Shown here: piece after piece, positions 45,735-55,445 of the stretch | Numbering within the stretch: the first letter of the stretch is position 1 | Layout: every line of letters begins with the position of its first letter | NCBI RefSeq assembly: GCF_001485215.1 | Contig: NZ_BBWW01000003.1 | Location: 1 to 64,000 of the forward strand | DNA length: 64,000 nucleotides | Source of the DNA: Leptolyngbya sp. NIES-2104 | Lineage (GTDB): Bacteria > Cyanobacteriota > Cyanobacteriia > Leptolyngbyales > Leptolyngbyaceae | Direction: 5' to 3' | Program-made: the position numbers and the translations under genes | The notes under the pieces: model-generated | What the model was told of the DNA's origin: nothing | What the model saw: the letters and a program-made list of their open reading frames with translations, nothing else | Database searches by the model: none

Positions 45735-46364
45735 ATGGTTGAATCTAATGACGGCAAATCTTCAGAAATTGAAGCTCAGAGTTTATCGAGCGAAATTAGG
45801 GAGTTTATCAAGCAGGCTAACGAACTTAACTTATTAGTAGATTCAGCTACTGACCAGCTATCAAAACGAAGTTCTTCCTACTTAGTTGCGTTAATTGGTG
45901 GAGCAATTGGTAGTTTAATTGGTATAGCTGTAAGTAGCCTAGCAGTGGTTAGTGGTCCAGTAGGCGCGCTTGTTGGTGCGGCACTTGCAGTTTTAGCTTG
46001 GCGAGGTCCTGAGTATGTTCAAAGAGAAAGAAAAATAGAGAGAACGAAGGTGGCTTTAGACCAAATCAAAATGTGTTTGGACGGAAAAGTAGCGCAGCTT
46101 AAAGACCTTCCCGACAGTGCGCCGGATGAACTTAAGAAGCAATTATGGGGGGATATTATGGATCTTAACAAGATTTATATGAATCATATTAGAAACTGTA
46201 CCTATATTCCCTCTATGAACACTTCTGAGGTGAATTCCTTAGAGTTAAGATCCGCCTCAGAAATAGCTGTTGAACAACTCAGAAATGACAACGAAAGACG
46301 GCTAGAAGATGATGTGGATCAGGCAAAGCAACCCCAATTGATCGTGAATCAAGAGAGCGAGTAA
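45735..46364 (+). CDS. Membrane protein with coiled-coil and glycine-zipper hairpin
   Basis: 209 aa. A polar N-terminus (SSEIREFIKQANELNLLV) precedes a Gly/Ala-rich double hydrophobic segment (LVALIGGAIGSLIGIAVSSLAVVSG, GALVGAALAVLAW), which looks like a glycine-zipper hairpin. A long polar and helical C-terminal domain follows (ERKIERTKVALDQIKMCLDG). No family is recognised. It follows the truncated membrane-protein gene directly and may belong to the same operon as the GAF protein before the IS3 event. Confidence 0.65.
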   Translation: MVESNDGKSSEIEAQSLSSEIREFIKQANELNLLVDSATDQLSKRSSSYLVALIGGAIGSLIGIAVSSLAVVSGPVGALVGAALAVLAWRGPEYVQRERKIERTKVALDQIKMCLDGKVAQLKDLPDSAPDELKKQLWGDIMDLNKIYMNHIRNCTYIPSMNTSEVNSLELRSASEIAVEQLRNDNERRLEDDVDQAKQPQLIVNQESE

Positions 46365-46456
46365 ATTTTTGAATAGCCTTTCTAAGCAAATCGCCCTGTT
46401 CTAAGTCGCTTCTGTAAAGTCAGATTGGTTAGTGGGAAAGCGATCACCCGTTTGCT

Positions 46457-46870
46457 CTAAGTCTCCACAATCTGAGTCGCAATCCCTACAATGTTTCTCG
46501 CCTCATCCTTTCCTACAACGTAAACATCAATCTGTATTTCTCCCACTCGGTAAACCTTGAGATCAGAAAGGTTCTCTTTAAGTGCAGACAAGAGCGATCG
46601 ATACTTTGCAGCCGTTTCTTTCTCTTCATCTCCGAACCAATCCTGCTCAGTCACCACGGGTTCAAAGAATTGCTCTAACTCCACTTCTTCAACGGGCGTA
46701 CCTGCCTCATGATGCGTTTGTTCTAGAAGCTGCTCAGGAGTCTCGATCGCACTGCAATCTTTTCAGCAGACGACCTGCATTGTTGCATCCGTCTCACTCA
46801 TCCAGAATAGGTTTTCTGTCAATTTCTCTAGTGTCGCAACCAGTTCAGAAGATTGATTACTTTCTTGCGT
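46457..46870 (-). pseudogene. nuiA: NuiA-like nuclease inhibitor, broken by in-frame TGA
   Basis: The downstream 102 codons match the nuclease A inhibitor NuiA: EVELEQFFEPVVTEQDW, YRSLLSALKENLSDLKVYRVGEIQIDVYVVG and a VET end. The upstream codons LVATLEKLTENLFWMSETD match the family's N-terminal helix, and a TGA at 46763-46765 separates the two parts in the same frame, where other family members have Trp. No start codon is clear further upstream. NuiA normally binds and blocks NucA. The 75-codon piece alone lacks the N-terminal helix and may not fold. Confidence 0.7.
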
Positions 46871-46929
46871 CGTTTTATATGTTCGCTCATAAAATGCTGG
46901 ATGAAACTCAGTAAAGAAAAGGGTTTGAG

Positions 46930-47800
46930 ATGATCATCGATGTGTTCCAGAAAACAAAAATCAAGAAAAACCTCTATTACTGGTTCTTCAGCATTTTAAT
47001 TTTCTCGCTCATCGTAATTCATAGCGGCATCTCAGATGCTCGAAATAATGGCAGCATTCATCTGATTCTGGGCACTCCCACACCTGCGACGAATGATCCC
47101 ACGAATGAAGACGATTACTTGATGCTAAAACGCCAATATGCACTTTCCTACAACAATAGATAAGCGGATCGCGAATTGGGTGAGTCGGCAATTGAATGAA
47201 TCGTGGTTGGGAGATGTCGATCGCTGTTCGAGTTTCAGTCCTGATCCCGATCTGCCCGATAATTTCGTTGCAGTGCGCCCGAATGACTACTCCGGCAGTG
47301 GGTTTAGTCGAGGGCACATAACGCGATCGGGTGATCGTTCCAATAATAGAATCGATAATTGCTCGACTTTCTTGATGACCAACATTCTGCCGCAGACTCA
47401 GGATAATAATGGTGGTCCGTGGTTGGAACTCGAAAACTTATCGCAAGATTTAGCGCGGGAAGGTAAGGAACTTTACATCATTTCGGGAGGTAATGGTGAA
47501 GGTGGAACGGGTACGAAGGGATTTGCCACTGAGATCGGAAAACCTAAGATTTCTGTCCCGGCAACTTTTTGGAAAGTCGTTGTGGTTCTTGATCGTCCTG
47601 GCTTGGGAAATCGTGGCGTAACTGAAGAGACTCGCGTGATTGCAGTGAATATGCCGAACGTGCCGGGAATTCAGAAAAAGAGCTACAAGGACTATCTGAC
47701 GACCGTAGACAGTCTTGAAGAACTAACAGGCTATGACTTTCTCTCGGATGTGCTAGAAGAGATTCAGAAGGTGATTGAGGCGAAGAAGGACGCAGAATAA
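46930..47800 (+). pseudogene. nucA: NucA-like secreted nuclease, frameshifted
   Basis: Two overlapping frames together make a NucA-type DNA/RNA non-specific nuclease. The first (46930-47163) has a signal anchor and SIHLILGTPTPA, DYLMLKRQYALSYNN. The second resumes at about 47155 with RIANWVSRQLNESWLGDVDR and runs to 47800 with YSGSGFSRGHI, LMTNILPQTQDNN, ELYIISGGNG and LTGYDFLSDV. The break is a small indel near 47158. The DRGH active-site motif reads SRGH here, an additional change at a normally conserved Asp. It lies next to nuiA, in the opposite direction, the expected nuclease-inhibitor pair. Confidence 0.82.
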
Positions 47801-47879
47801 ACGGAATGATTCGGGCTGTTTCTACGGATAGATAAAGGGTAAGAAATATTACTGTTAACTGTCTCCTGCCCTTTTCAAA

Positions 47880-48477
47880 ATGCCAGTGATGAAGCCTTCA
47901 ATCTGGTTGATCCCGGTTCTGTTTGTAATGGTTGCCTGTTCTGCTCCATCTCAAAATACCGCGACCGTTCCTGCTCCCTCTGAATCTTCCCCACCCCTTC
48001 CAATACCCGTTACACCTTCACCGATTCGCCAACGTCAAGAAACCGAGTCCGACCGTTCCATCCTTAAGAGATCGACAAGGAACGCTGACGGCTCAAGATC
48101 CGAAGGCTCAGATCAACGTGCATGAAGATGCCACTACTCGCTCGACTGCTCAACACTACGAGGCTGTGGGCGATGCGGTTCAGATTCTCGACCAGAAGCA
48201 GGGGGATGATGGTCGAACCTGGTATCAGGTGAGGTTTCAATCTGGGGCTACGGATTGGGTGAATGGTCAATTTGCGGCGATCTCTGGAAGAGATTCAACA
48301 GAACGATTATCGCCAGCGGTATCACCTTCTCCCGCTTCTGAAGGACCGATCCCAATTCGAGAGCCTGTGTCTGGAAGTTTTGAATGCCCCTACGATACTG
48401 ATAAACGAGATCGAAGATGTGGGGTGCGATCGGCTTATTCTCGTCCGGGTGGGGCTGCACCTGTGTGTTATCGATAG
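47880..48477 (+). pseudogene. SH3-domain lipoprotein, frameshifted
   Basis: The first frame (47880-48125) encodes a lipoprotein signal (IWLIPVLFVMVACSA) and a Pro/Ser-rich linker. The second (from about 48065 to 48477) carries a bacterial SH3 domain (AQINVHEDATTRS, VGDAVQILDQ, RTWYQVRFQ, DWVNGQFA) and a Cys-containing C-terminus (CPYDTDKRDRRCGVRSAYSRP). They differ by one frame, so a single indel near 48060-48075 breaks the gene. Such proteins bind cell-wall peptides. It follows nucA by 80 bases. Confidence 0.75.
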
Positions 48478-49002
48478 CGTTCCCCTAGCGCACATCTGCC
48501 AGGAAAATGGTCTTGCCATCTTATAGTTACCACCGACGTAGGCAGAAATCCCATCAGCGCCATTGATTAAGCAGAGTCGTTGAAGCGTCGAGACCCTATT
48601 CTCGATCGCAATGGCACGATCGCGCAAAATAGAGGCTCGATCTCCGTAACCGCCGTAAACTAGAAGAATGCAACACAGATGGTTTGACACCCCTCGCTTC
48701 GGTCTGTTCATTCACTGGGGGCACAGCAGCCAGCAGGGAGTTTAGTTTGTTCGTAGATTGAGTTGTTTGAGTTTGCCACAATCACGATCGCTCTTTGTGC
48801 CGTCTTGCGCTGTCAGTTCTACCAAGGTAGACATTTTAAGGACATCAGAATCAAATTTCGCCCGATTCAGGTCCACTTCGATCAGTTTTGTCGTAACTGA
48901 ATGGGTATCTTCTATCTCGATATGTTATCAGTGTTCTCACCGCTTGCGATAGTGTAAACTTCACCTTAAATCGGCGTTGACATCTAGCAGGATTTTGACT
49001 TA
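48478..49002. other. Region without a recognised gene
   Basis: About 525 bases. Short minus-strand peptides such as GADGISAYVGGNYKMARPF suggest that a decayed gene lies here, but no family could be named and no frame is long enough to call. Confidence 0.4.
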
Positions 49003-50232
49003 ATGACAGTAGTAAATAGAGTCCTAAGAAAATTGTGGCAAATCTGGATAAGAACTAAGCGAGAAAATAAATTTCTATTCCTGTGTATGCTGTTCGCATT
49101 TTTTGCAGCAGTGTGTATTTTTACTAATAACAACCTACTGTGTGGAATATGCTTATTAATCTCTACCTGTCTCTATTTTGCATGGCAGAAGAACATTCAA
49201 GGCAAGTTACAAGATGACAGCGAAATCTTAAGAGATGACGATAATGAATACACAAGTCAGCAAGAAATACCAAATACTTCTGACGATTGTCCTCAACGAA
49301 ATATCAATATTGAGAATGGAAATTACAACGAGCACATCGCAGGTGATTATATTACCGTACAAGGGAACTTAATTAGTGTGAATCAAGATTTCCCTGATTT
49401 TGTTGATAGTTTAGCAGCCGTTGTAGCGAGATTAAGTGCTGAACAGGATAAATTCGCTGAGCTTCGCGAAGGTATTGTTGATGATTTAGAAAATTCTGCG
49501 CGGCGTAACCCAGTGTTTAAGAAGAAACTGAGTCGTTGGAAACCAAATCTTGGAAAAAGCTCGAAAGCCTCCGATGCTGAAGTAGCTACAGCTTTGATGA
49601 ATAAAGTAGAAGAAGTGAGGTGGAATGTAGTCAACAAGGAAGTGATATTTGACAGTGAAGTATACGAAAATCTAGAAAATTATTTGAAGGAAGGCGACTG
49701 GGAAAAAGCTGATAGTGAGACGGTTGAGGTAATCGTGAAAGTGTTGTCAGCCGCGTTTGGTAGCGAATTCACGACTGACTTAAAAAAGAACGCGAAAGAG
49801 ATTAGGCAAGGCAACTATCAGGATGGCATTAATCTGAAAGGATTATCTGCGGATCACATCATTCTGCTCCCGTCGATACACTTGAAACATATTGATAGAC
49901 TGTGGACAAAATATAGCAGTGGTCGTTTTGGATTCAGCGTGCAGAAACGCCTCATACGCGAAATTTATAAGAAACATGAATATTGGGATAATTATCTATA
50001 CTGGAATAATTCGTATTCTTACTATGGGCAGCCCCATCGATTTGGTCAACGTGTGGGCTGGCAAGTTGACGGGCATTGGATTTTTATTACCGATGCCAGT
50101 TTTACAACTAACGCTCCTGTTGGACACCTCCCTTTTCAACTGTATGCAGCCAGTTCTTCCTACTCACACAGGTACAAATACAAAGTGTGTCTTCCTATTC
50201 TTAAAGTTATTGCAGAACGCCTTTATGACTGA
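49003..50232 (+). CDS. Membrane protein with C-terminal GUN4 domain
   Basis: A 409-aa protein. Two membrane segments lie at residues 20-62 (FLFLCMLFAFFAAVCIF, LCGICLLISTCLYFAW). Residues about 98-120 read NIENGNYNEHIAGDYITVQGN, a short repeat-like module shared with the convergent pentapeptide gene. Residues 125-200 are helical with ENSARRNPVFKKKLSRW. From about residue 220 the chain follows the GUN4 fold: YENLENYLKEGDWEKADSET, LPSIHLKHIDRLWTKYSSGRFGFSV and VGWQ. GUN4 domains bind porphyrins in chlorophyll synthesis but are also fused to other domains in cyanobacterial signalling proteins. The role here is unknown. Confidence 0.78.
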   Translation: MTVVNRVLRKLWQIWIRTKRENKFLFLCMLFAFFAAVCIFTNNNLLCGICLLISTCLYFAWQKNIQGKLQDDSEILRDDDNEYTSQQEIPNTSDDCPQRNINIENGNYNEHIAGDYITVQGNLISVNQDFPDFVDSLAAVVARLSAEQDKFAELREGIVDDLENSARRNPVFKKKLSRWKPNLGKSSKASDAEVATALMNKVEEVRWNVVNKEVIFDSEVYENLENYLKEGDWEKADSETVEVIVKVLSAAFGSEFTTDLKKNAKEIRQGNYQDGINLKGLSADHIILLPSIHLKHIDRLWTKYSSGRFGFSVQKRLIREIYKKHEYWDNYLYWNNSYSYYGQPHRFGQRVGWQVDGHWIFITDASFTTNAPVGHLPFQLYAASSSYSHRYKYKVCLPILKVIAERLYD

Positions 50233-50286
50233 TGCGTTTTGCCCTAACTGATATGTTTAGGTAGAGACTAAGCGTTCACTCAAGAA

Positions 50287-51720
50287 TTAAGACAGTCCAG
50301 CCGCCTTGAGTGCCAAAGTGAAAACCACCTTCGCTGCTTCGCTTACCGTTGTCTCACTAGCTTTGTTTGCCATCGCTTTGCCCCACAGCACCAATTTTCC
50401 CATCATTGCAGGATTACTTTTGGCTTGTTTTGCCATGTCTGTCGCGACTTGTTGCTGAGCGGCTTCAACTGTGACACCCTGATTCTGAAGCTGTTGAAGG
50501 AGATTTTGAATTTGCTGAGCGGCTTGAGTGAGGTCTTGGCTCATATTGGTGTAGTTACCCTGAATGTAATTACCCTCGATTCGCTCGTTGTAATTACCAC
50601 TACCCATGTGAATATTTCGATCTCCCATTGCTTGGCTCCCTGCGATCGCAGTTATATGAATTGATCTACTAGCTTGAAGTTTAACGATTTCAATCATATC
50701 TGTACTCTGACGCTTATAGATTTCGATTTCTCGGTCTTTTGCGTCTAGCTCGGCTCGATATTGAGTTTCTAGAAATTGAAGCTTCATATCATAAAGTTCT
50801 TTCGCCTGACTCTCGATCGCTGCCTTATCCGCTTCTGCTGGCACTTCTAATCGAATGACGAAGGCTCCGTCGCTTTTCTTCTCAATCGCCTGAATGGAGA
50901 GGTCATTGTACTGCAATCTCAGTTCTTGAAAAGATTGGAAGAAGACTTGCCAGTTAATTCCATCGACAAAGACCAGATCAACGGTTTCGAGAGCTTGCTG
51001 AATGAGTGTAGTAAATTCACCAGGGGCAAAGGTGCAATTGGGATCGCTGGGACGACGATCGCTCAAAAGGTATCTCCGTTCTTGGTTTGACCACTCATAT
51101 TTCCAATAAACATATTCACAGATTATGTTGTCTAACTGCACCCTATTAATGTTCCAATCTTGAATACAAGCACCTGTCAAATTTGCAGAAGTTAAGTTGC
51201 TCTCTATCAGTTCGGAGGCGCTTAAAAGGGTATTGCTAAGATTGGCAAAGCTGAAGTCGGCATGGCTCAGTCTACATCTCCAAAGATTGGCATCTCTAAG
51301 GTCAGCACCATTTAAATTGGCATAAGCAAGGTCAGCACGGCTGAGATCGGCACCTCTAAGGTCAGCACTCATGAGACTGGATTCCCTGAGATCAACCTCC
51401 CTAAGATCAGCACTACTGAGGTCAGCGCGTATGAGATTGGATTCTCTGAGATCAGCACGTATGAAATTAGCATCTCTAAGGTTGGCATAGAAAAAATTAG
51501 TGCATATCAAAATGGCATCACTGAGGTTCGCAAAGCTGAGTTTGGTTCTATTGAAGTCAGCACCCTGAAGTTTGGCTCTAGTAAAGCCAGCGCCAATGAG
51601 GTCGATATCGCTGAAGTCAGCACCACTAAGGTCAATCTCTACATCACGATGTTCTTCTCGCCACTGATTCCAAACCTCTATCCCCTATCTCAACACCTCG
51701 ACCTGCTCCCGATTCGCCAT
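50287..51720 (-). pseudogene. Pentapeptide-repeat protein with early in-frame TAG
   Basis: The frame starts at ATG 51718-51720 with MANREQVEVLR, meets a TAG at codon 12 (51685-51687) and continues GIEVWNQWREEHRDVEIDLSG without change of frame to the stop at 50287 (477 codons). Codons 25-150 are pentapeptide repeats (ADLRESNLIRADL, GADLRDANLW). A middle region of about 130 residues follows, then a coiled coil and GSGNYNERIEGNYIQGNY, and the last 90 residues (QAAQQIQNLLQQLQNQG, AKSNPAMMGKLVLWGKAM) resemble the helical part of the convergent GUN4 protein. A product could still be made from an internal TTG or GTG. Ribosome site GAGGAAAAG precedes the first ATG. Confidence 0.8.
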
Positions 51721-52051
51721 CATCTTTTCCTCAGCGCTGCGACATTCACTACTTCACCACGATCGCGCCTAATCCCTGATTTCTCTTTAACTTACAGCGA
51801 CGGAAAACTATCACATCTCATCAGCATTTTCAAATGTCGATCGGTTGAAGGAAATCGATCGCGCCGATACTTCTCCCGATTCGCCTCCTGATGCTCCGGG
51901 CTACCCTCCTCACCGACCTCGCAAGACTTCAACCACCCCCTTTTGCTTCAGAGCCGCGAAATGCGGCAATAAGGCGACCTGAAGAAAACCCCTGCGGCTC
52001 AAGAAGCAGAGCAGGCAGGGAAAGAGAAAATTCAGGGTTGCTGTTGCTTTA
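51721..52051. other. Intergenic region
   Basis: Some 330 bases hold no convincing gene. The part next to 51720 would contain the promoter of the pentapeptide gene and the other side the 3' end region of the next gene. No clear terminator was found. Confidence 0.4.
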
Positions 52052-52751
52052 CTACTTCTTCTTTTTGCTAGTTTTCTTACGAGTGTTTTTCTTCACGGTC
52101 CTCCGCTGTGATGCCATTCCTTTTGGCTTCGATCGATCCGGGGTAGGTTGACCGAGAGACGAAAACGCCAAACTTCCATCGATTAGGCTTCTGAGTGGAT
52201 TCGCACTCGAATCAGGCGAATTGAGGTCAAGGCTTGCAGTGTATTGCTGCTGAAACGCTTCAATTCCTTGAGAATTCGTCATATCAAATTCGGCTTGATG
52301 TCCCATCATCATCAAGGTTTTCGCAATTCCGCCTCTTGCAGGATCGCTCATCATGCCCGGAAATTGAGTCGCGATCGATTCCAAATATTTGACGATCGCA
52401 TTGGCACTACGAAGATTGTACTGTCGCTGAAGAAATCGCCAGAATGCCACCAGTTCAGGAATGGCATCTTCGGCTTCAGAAGGGTCAAGGATCGTAACTT
52501 TGCGAGGGAGTGTGGATTCCATTAGCATCTGCACATCCCTTGGTCAGCCTGGGTAACGTAGTCTCACCGTAGTTGTAGCCCAATTCGATAAAGGTGCTAA
52601 TCCAATAGCCGCCGTTAGAATAATCCTGGAGGTGTGCTTCTCCTTCAGGCGAGTTAACAAATTCCTCGATCGCGCTGTTAGTGTATGTATCAAGGATTGG
52701 TTCAATCTCTCCTACGATGAGATTGTCTAGCTGCCGTAGGTTGAAAGCCAT
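52052..52751 (-). pseudogene. Cyanobacterial conserved protein, frameshifted at a G run
   Basis: The frame from 52751 (MAFNLRQLDNLIVGEIEPILDTYTNSAIEEF, SPEGEAHLQ, STFIELGYNYGETTLPRLTK) and the frame ending at 52052 (VQMLMESTLPRKVTILDPSEAEDAIPELVAFWRFL, GMMSDPARGGIAKTLMMMGHQAEFDMTN) together form one protein of a type I recall as a single chain in other cyanobacteria. The join is at LTK/DVQ, where the minus strand reads AAGGGATG; dropping one G restores the frame. The C-terminus is a lysine/arginine-rich tail (KKNTRKKTSKKKK) that could bind nucleic acid. The function is unknown. The G run makes a sequencing error possible. Confidence 0.65.
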
Positions 52752-53012
52752 GCTGAGTCTCCTGCAAATACAACGTCCCCCATTGTGCCATCGCTGAACG
52801 GGTATTCTGAGATTCGAGCAATTATTTCAACAATTTCACCTTCACTTCTGCAAGTTTCGCGATGCCTCTGGCGCAGTGCTCACTGCTTGCTCTTACTTTA
52901 TCCCTGATTTTCAGAAGCAAGTAGACTATGAAAAATTAGTCAAAAAACAGTAGAATCTCAGTTGGTTAGAGTCAATAACAGGAATTTATACCTTGGAATC
53001 TGGGAGGTCAGG

Positions 53013-53423
53013 ATGGAGGGTCAATGTCTTTGTGGTGCAATCACAGTGAAAACGCCAGATAAAAAAAGCGTTGATGCTTGTCATTGCGGAATGTGTCGGC
53101 GCTGGGGAGGCAGTCCGGCTTTGGGAATTTCTTGCGGTTCAGAGGTTCAAATCGACGGCAGCGATCAATTGAAAGTCTATCAATCTTCAGAATGGGCTGA
53201 GCGGGCTTTTTGCAGCGAATGTGGAACTCACATTTTCTATAAGTTGCTGCCAGCAGGTGAATATTTCCTGTCCGCAGGACTGTTTCAAGATGGGATTGAG
53301 TTTGAGTTTACGGAACAGATTTTTATTGATCGCAAGCCCAACTATTACGATTTTGCGAACCAGACTTTGAATCTGACAGAAGCAGAGGTGTTCGCCAAGT
53401 TTGCGTCGATCGAGGAGGGTTAG
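53013..53423 (+). CDS. GFA family (CENP-V/GFA) protein
   Basis: 136 aa with the zinc-binding pattern of the GFA fold: MEGQCLCGAITVKT, DACHCGMCRRWGG and AFCSECGTHIFY. These cysteines hold two zinc ions. The family is related to glutathione-dependent formaldehyde-activating enzyme, although most members have unknown substrates. The start at 53013 is chosen because GGGAGGT lies directly upstream. It is a complete single-gene unit. Confidence 0.9.
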   Translation: MEGQCLCGAITVKTPDKKSVDACHCGMCRRWGGSPALGISCGSEVQIDGSDQLKVYQSSEWAERAFCSECGTHIFYKLLPAGEYFLSAGLFQDGIEFEFTEQIFIDRKPNYYDFANQTLNLTEAEVFAKFASIEEG

Positions 53424-53458
53424 TCAAAACGTAAACTCAACCTGATACAGTCTCAATC

Positions 53459-54067
53459 TCAACACTCTAAGTTTGAACTGATAAAGCGATCGACGACTTG
53501 TATAATCCGCTCCTCAAACTGCTGTTGACTTCGTGGCTCCAGCGACGGCGATAGAATCAGAATATCAGGCGAGATGAACCGCTCGATCGGGACAGGATAA
53601 GCAATCAGATAAAGTTCTAATCCGCCTAAACGCTCCCAGTACGGGCATAACAGTTGGGATAAGAGACTTGAATCGATGATCAACTCATTAATTTCTCCAA
53701 GGGCGACCGTTTCATCGATTGGTCGCAGCATCCACTGCTGCTCGCGCTGCCGAGATGGATATTCCGTTTGTAATTCTCGCAGTCGCGCTAGATTTTCGGG
53801 TGTGCCTTCCCAAGCGGCGAGTTTATCTCCCTTCCAAAGATTAGGTGGCGTTACTTCTCCATAAAGATGCTGCACAGCGGCTTGCAGCTTGAGAGCTTGT
53901 TGGTGCTGCCACGCTACTCGTCGATCGCTTTCTTGAGTGAGTGCGGGTGAATCAAAAGCAGGCAGTTCGAGATCAGGATACCTTGACTTTGACTCTTCGC
54001 CCCATTGCAAAAGCCGCTCTCGCTCTCGCTGTTGTTCCGCTTCGAGACTCTCAACTTGCCACTGCAT
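53459..54067 (-). CDS. Hypothetical protein, probably 5'-truncated
   Basis: 202 aa beginning MQWQVESLEAEQQRERERLLQW (charged helix) and ending with a folded domain (LGGLELYLIAYPVPIERFISPDILILSPS, QQFEERIIQVVDRF). The same frame reads as natural protein upstream of the ATG (EIWQRWLTKTALLLDSR) until a TGA near 54137, so the original gene was longer and the present start may be secondary. No family is recognised. Confidence 0.55.
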   Translation of the reverse strand: MQWQVESLEAEQQRERERLLQWGEESKSRYPDLELPAFDSPALTQESDRRVAWQHQQALKLQAAVQHLYGEVTPPNLWKGDKLAAWEGTPENLARLRELQTEYPSRQREQQWMLRPIDETVALGEINELIIDSSLLSQLLCPYWERLGGLELYLIAYPVPIERFISPDILILSPSLEPRSQQQFEERIIQVVDRFISSNLEC

Positions 54068-54140
54068 TCGTGAATCGAGCAGGAGTGCAGTTTTGGTCAG
54101 CCATCGTTGCCAAATCTCTGCGGTATGCCGGACTCACGTA

Positions 54141-54443
54141 GTGGGCAATGATGACCTGCTTGCTCCATATGGTGAGCGATCGTTAAACCGTCGCCGAGAG
54201 TTGTGCGAGATTCTGCGATCGCATTACGAAATTGACATTGTGCTGAAAAACTTTATCTCGGATGGAGAAGATGAAGGTCAGTCTTTGTACTCAACGACAC
54301 CGCTTCAGATTGCTCAAATACAGAAAAAACTGCTCGTGATCACCTGTTCCTATGAATGGCTAGGTGTAAAAGAAGGAATAGAGAAGGCAACGAAGATTTC
54401 TCCAGATTCGATCAAATTCCATTTGTTTGAACAAGTCCAATAA
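54141..54443 (+). CDS. Hypothetical protein, possibly a C-terminal fragment
   Basis: 100 aa from a GTG at 54141: RRRELCEILRSHYEIDIVL, DGEDEGQSLYSTTPLQIAQIQKKLLVITCSYEWL and SPDSIKFHLFEQVQ. It reads like natural protein, but the start is not supported by a good ribosome site and the upstream part overlaps the gene on the other strand, so it may be truncated. The family is unknown. Confidence 0.4.
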   Translation: MGNDDLLAPYGERSLNRRRELCEILRSHYEIDIVLKNFISDGEDEGQSLYSTTPLQIAQIQKKLLVITCSYEWLGVKEGIEKATKISPDSIKFHLFEQVQ

Positions 54444-54776
54444 TCGTGTTCTTGGGCAACTCGCTACCTTTACAAATTCTGGAATGCTATTGTTCAGGGG
54501 TGAGTTGCGGCAAGCGATCAAAGCGATATGGCTTATCGGCTTCGGTAAACGCAGGATAGTTCGCTTGTAGTCGGTTGGGTTGAATGTGTGGGTATTTTGG
54601 TGATACTGTTCGATGGGCGCATCTTGGCAGTACGGTAAGCCAAACACGCTGCCCACAAGTGACCGCGATAATTTCCATCCCTGCTGGCTACTGTGCCTCC
54701 AGTGAAAGAACAGACCGAAGCGAGCGGTGTCAGACCAAGTATTTTGAATGCTTCTAGTTTACGGTGGTTGCAGAGA
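54444..54776. other. Region without a supported gene
   Basis: About 330 bases. A minus-strand frame ends with NRLQANYPAFTEADKPYRF and may be the tail of a decayed gene, but no family is recognised and no start is visible. Confidence 0.35.
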
Positions 54777-55343
54777 TCAATCCTCTACTTTGCACGATCG
54801 TGCCACAGCGTTGTTTACGCTCGTAGCTACCACAGCCCGAATATCGCAAAAGTCGCAAGGTGATCCATGATTCACCAGCGCTGTCATTTTGGAGCCAATC
54901 GCGTTGTGCAGGCTCTGAAGCTGAAGGGGCGACCAGGACGATACAATCGACGGCTCAATTTCACCAGCGCGATCGCGCATTTGCACAGAAAACATCGGAT
55001 TGTCTTCCTGCTTCAACTCTAAAATCATTCCGGTGCATATGGGGCGATCGTGCAGCATTAGTCCATTTACTTCACTCACTTGCTGCACAATTGATCGCAA
55101 CCGTTCTACGGCAAGCCGCTGCTCAGACTCTGGAGATGGTTGTGCCCATTCCACCTGAAGCATGTGCCTCTCCCGATCGTTCAGATAGCATTGCAAAGCG
55201 AACTCTCCAACCAGGACGAAATGTTGCGCTTCTGGAATGTCACACAACTGTTGCAGAATTGCGTCTACGATCGAATGAATCTGGGTCGGGCGTTGCGGTC
55301 GAAGTGATACCCGTATCTGATTCGGGAATGTCAGCAACGACAT
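54777..55343 (-). CDS. AbiEii-like nucleotidyltransferase-fold protein
   Basis: 188 aa. VDAILQQLCDIPEAQHFVLVGEFALQCYLNDRERHMLQVEW follows the AbiEii toxin pattern (AHFVL-GGTAL...R.S.DiDl), but the catalytic GG-x-AL/DxD residues are partly replaced (VGEFALQ, MLQVEW). The C-terminal segment SLHNAIGSKMTALVNHGSPCDFCDI matches the family's conserved helix region. AbiEii toxins transfer nucleotides to RNA and are paired with an AbiEi antitoxin; none is visible here. The internal start before SLLTFPNQ is preferred. It may be an inactive relative. Confidence 0.6.
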   Translation of the reverse strand: MSLLTFPNQIRVSLRPQRPTQIHSIVDAILQQLCDIPEAQHFVLVGEFALQCYLNDRERHMLQVEWAQPSPESEQRLAVERLRSIVQQVSEVNGLMLHDRPICTGMILELKQEDNPMFSVQMRDRAGEIEPSIVSSWSPLQLQSLHNAIGSKMTALVNHGSPCDFCDIRAVVATSVNNAVARSCKVED

Positions 55344-55445
55344 CCCTTTCAGGCACAAGACTTGTGCTGCCTTTGGCTCACAGCACGATCGTGGATTGTG
55401 TCGTTCATAATGGGCTTGTAGAACTGAGCCACCCAAAACTGGAGT

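Noticed and set aside
46763-46765. TGA in nuiA as a selenocysteine codon
   Set aside because: Family members have Trp at this place, no selenocysteine insertion element is visible, and NuiA has no redox role; a Trp-to-stop mutation is simpler.
51649-52151. Two plus-strand frames of about 80 codons
   Set aside because: They are antisense to the start of the pentapeptide gene and to the lysine-rich tail of the frameshifted gene.
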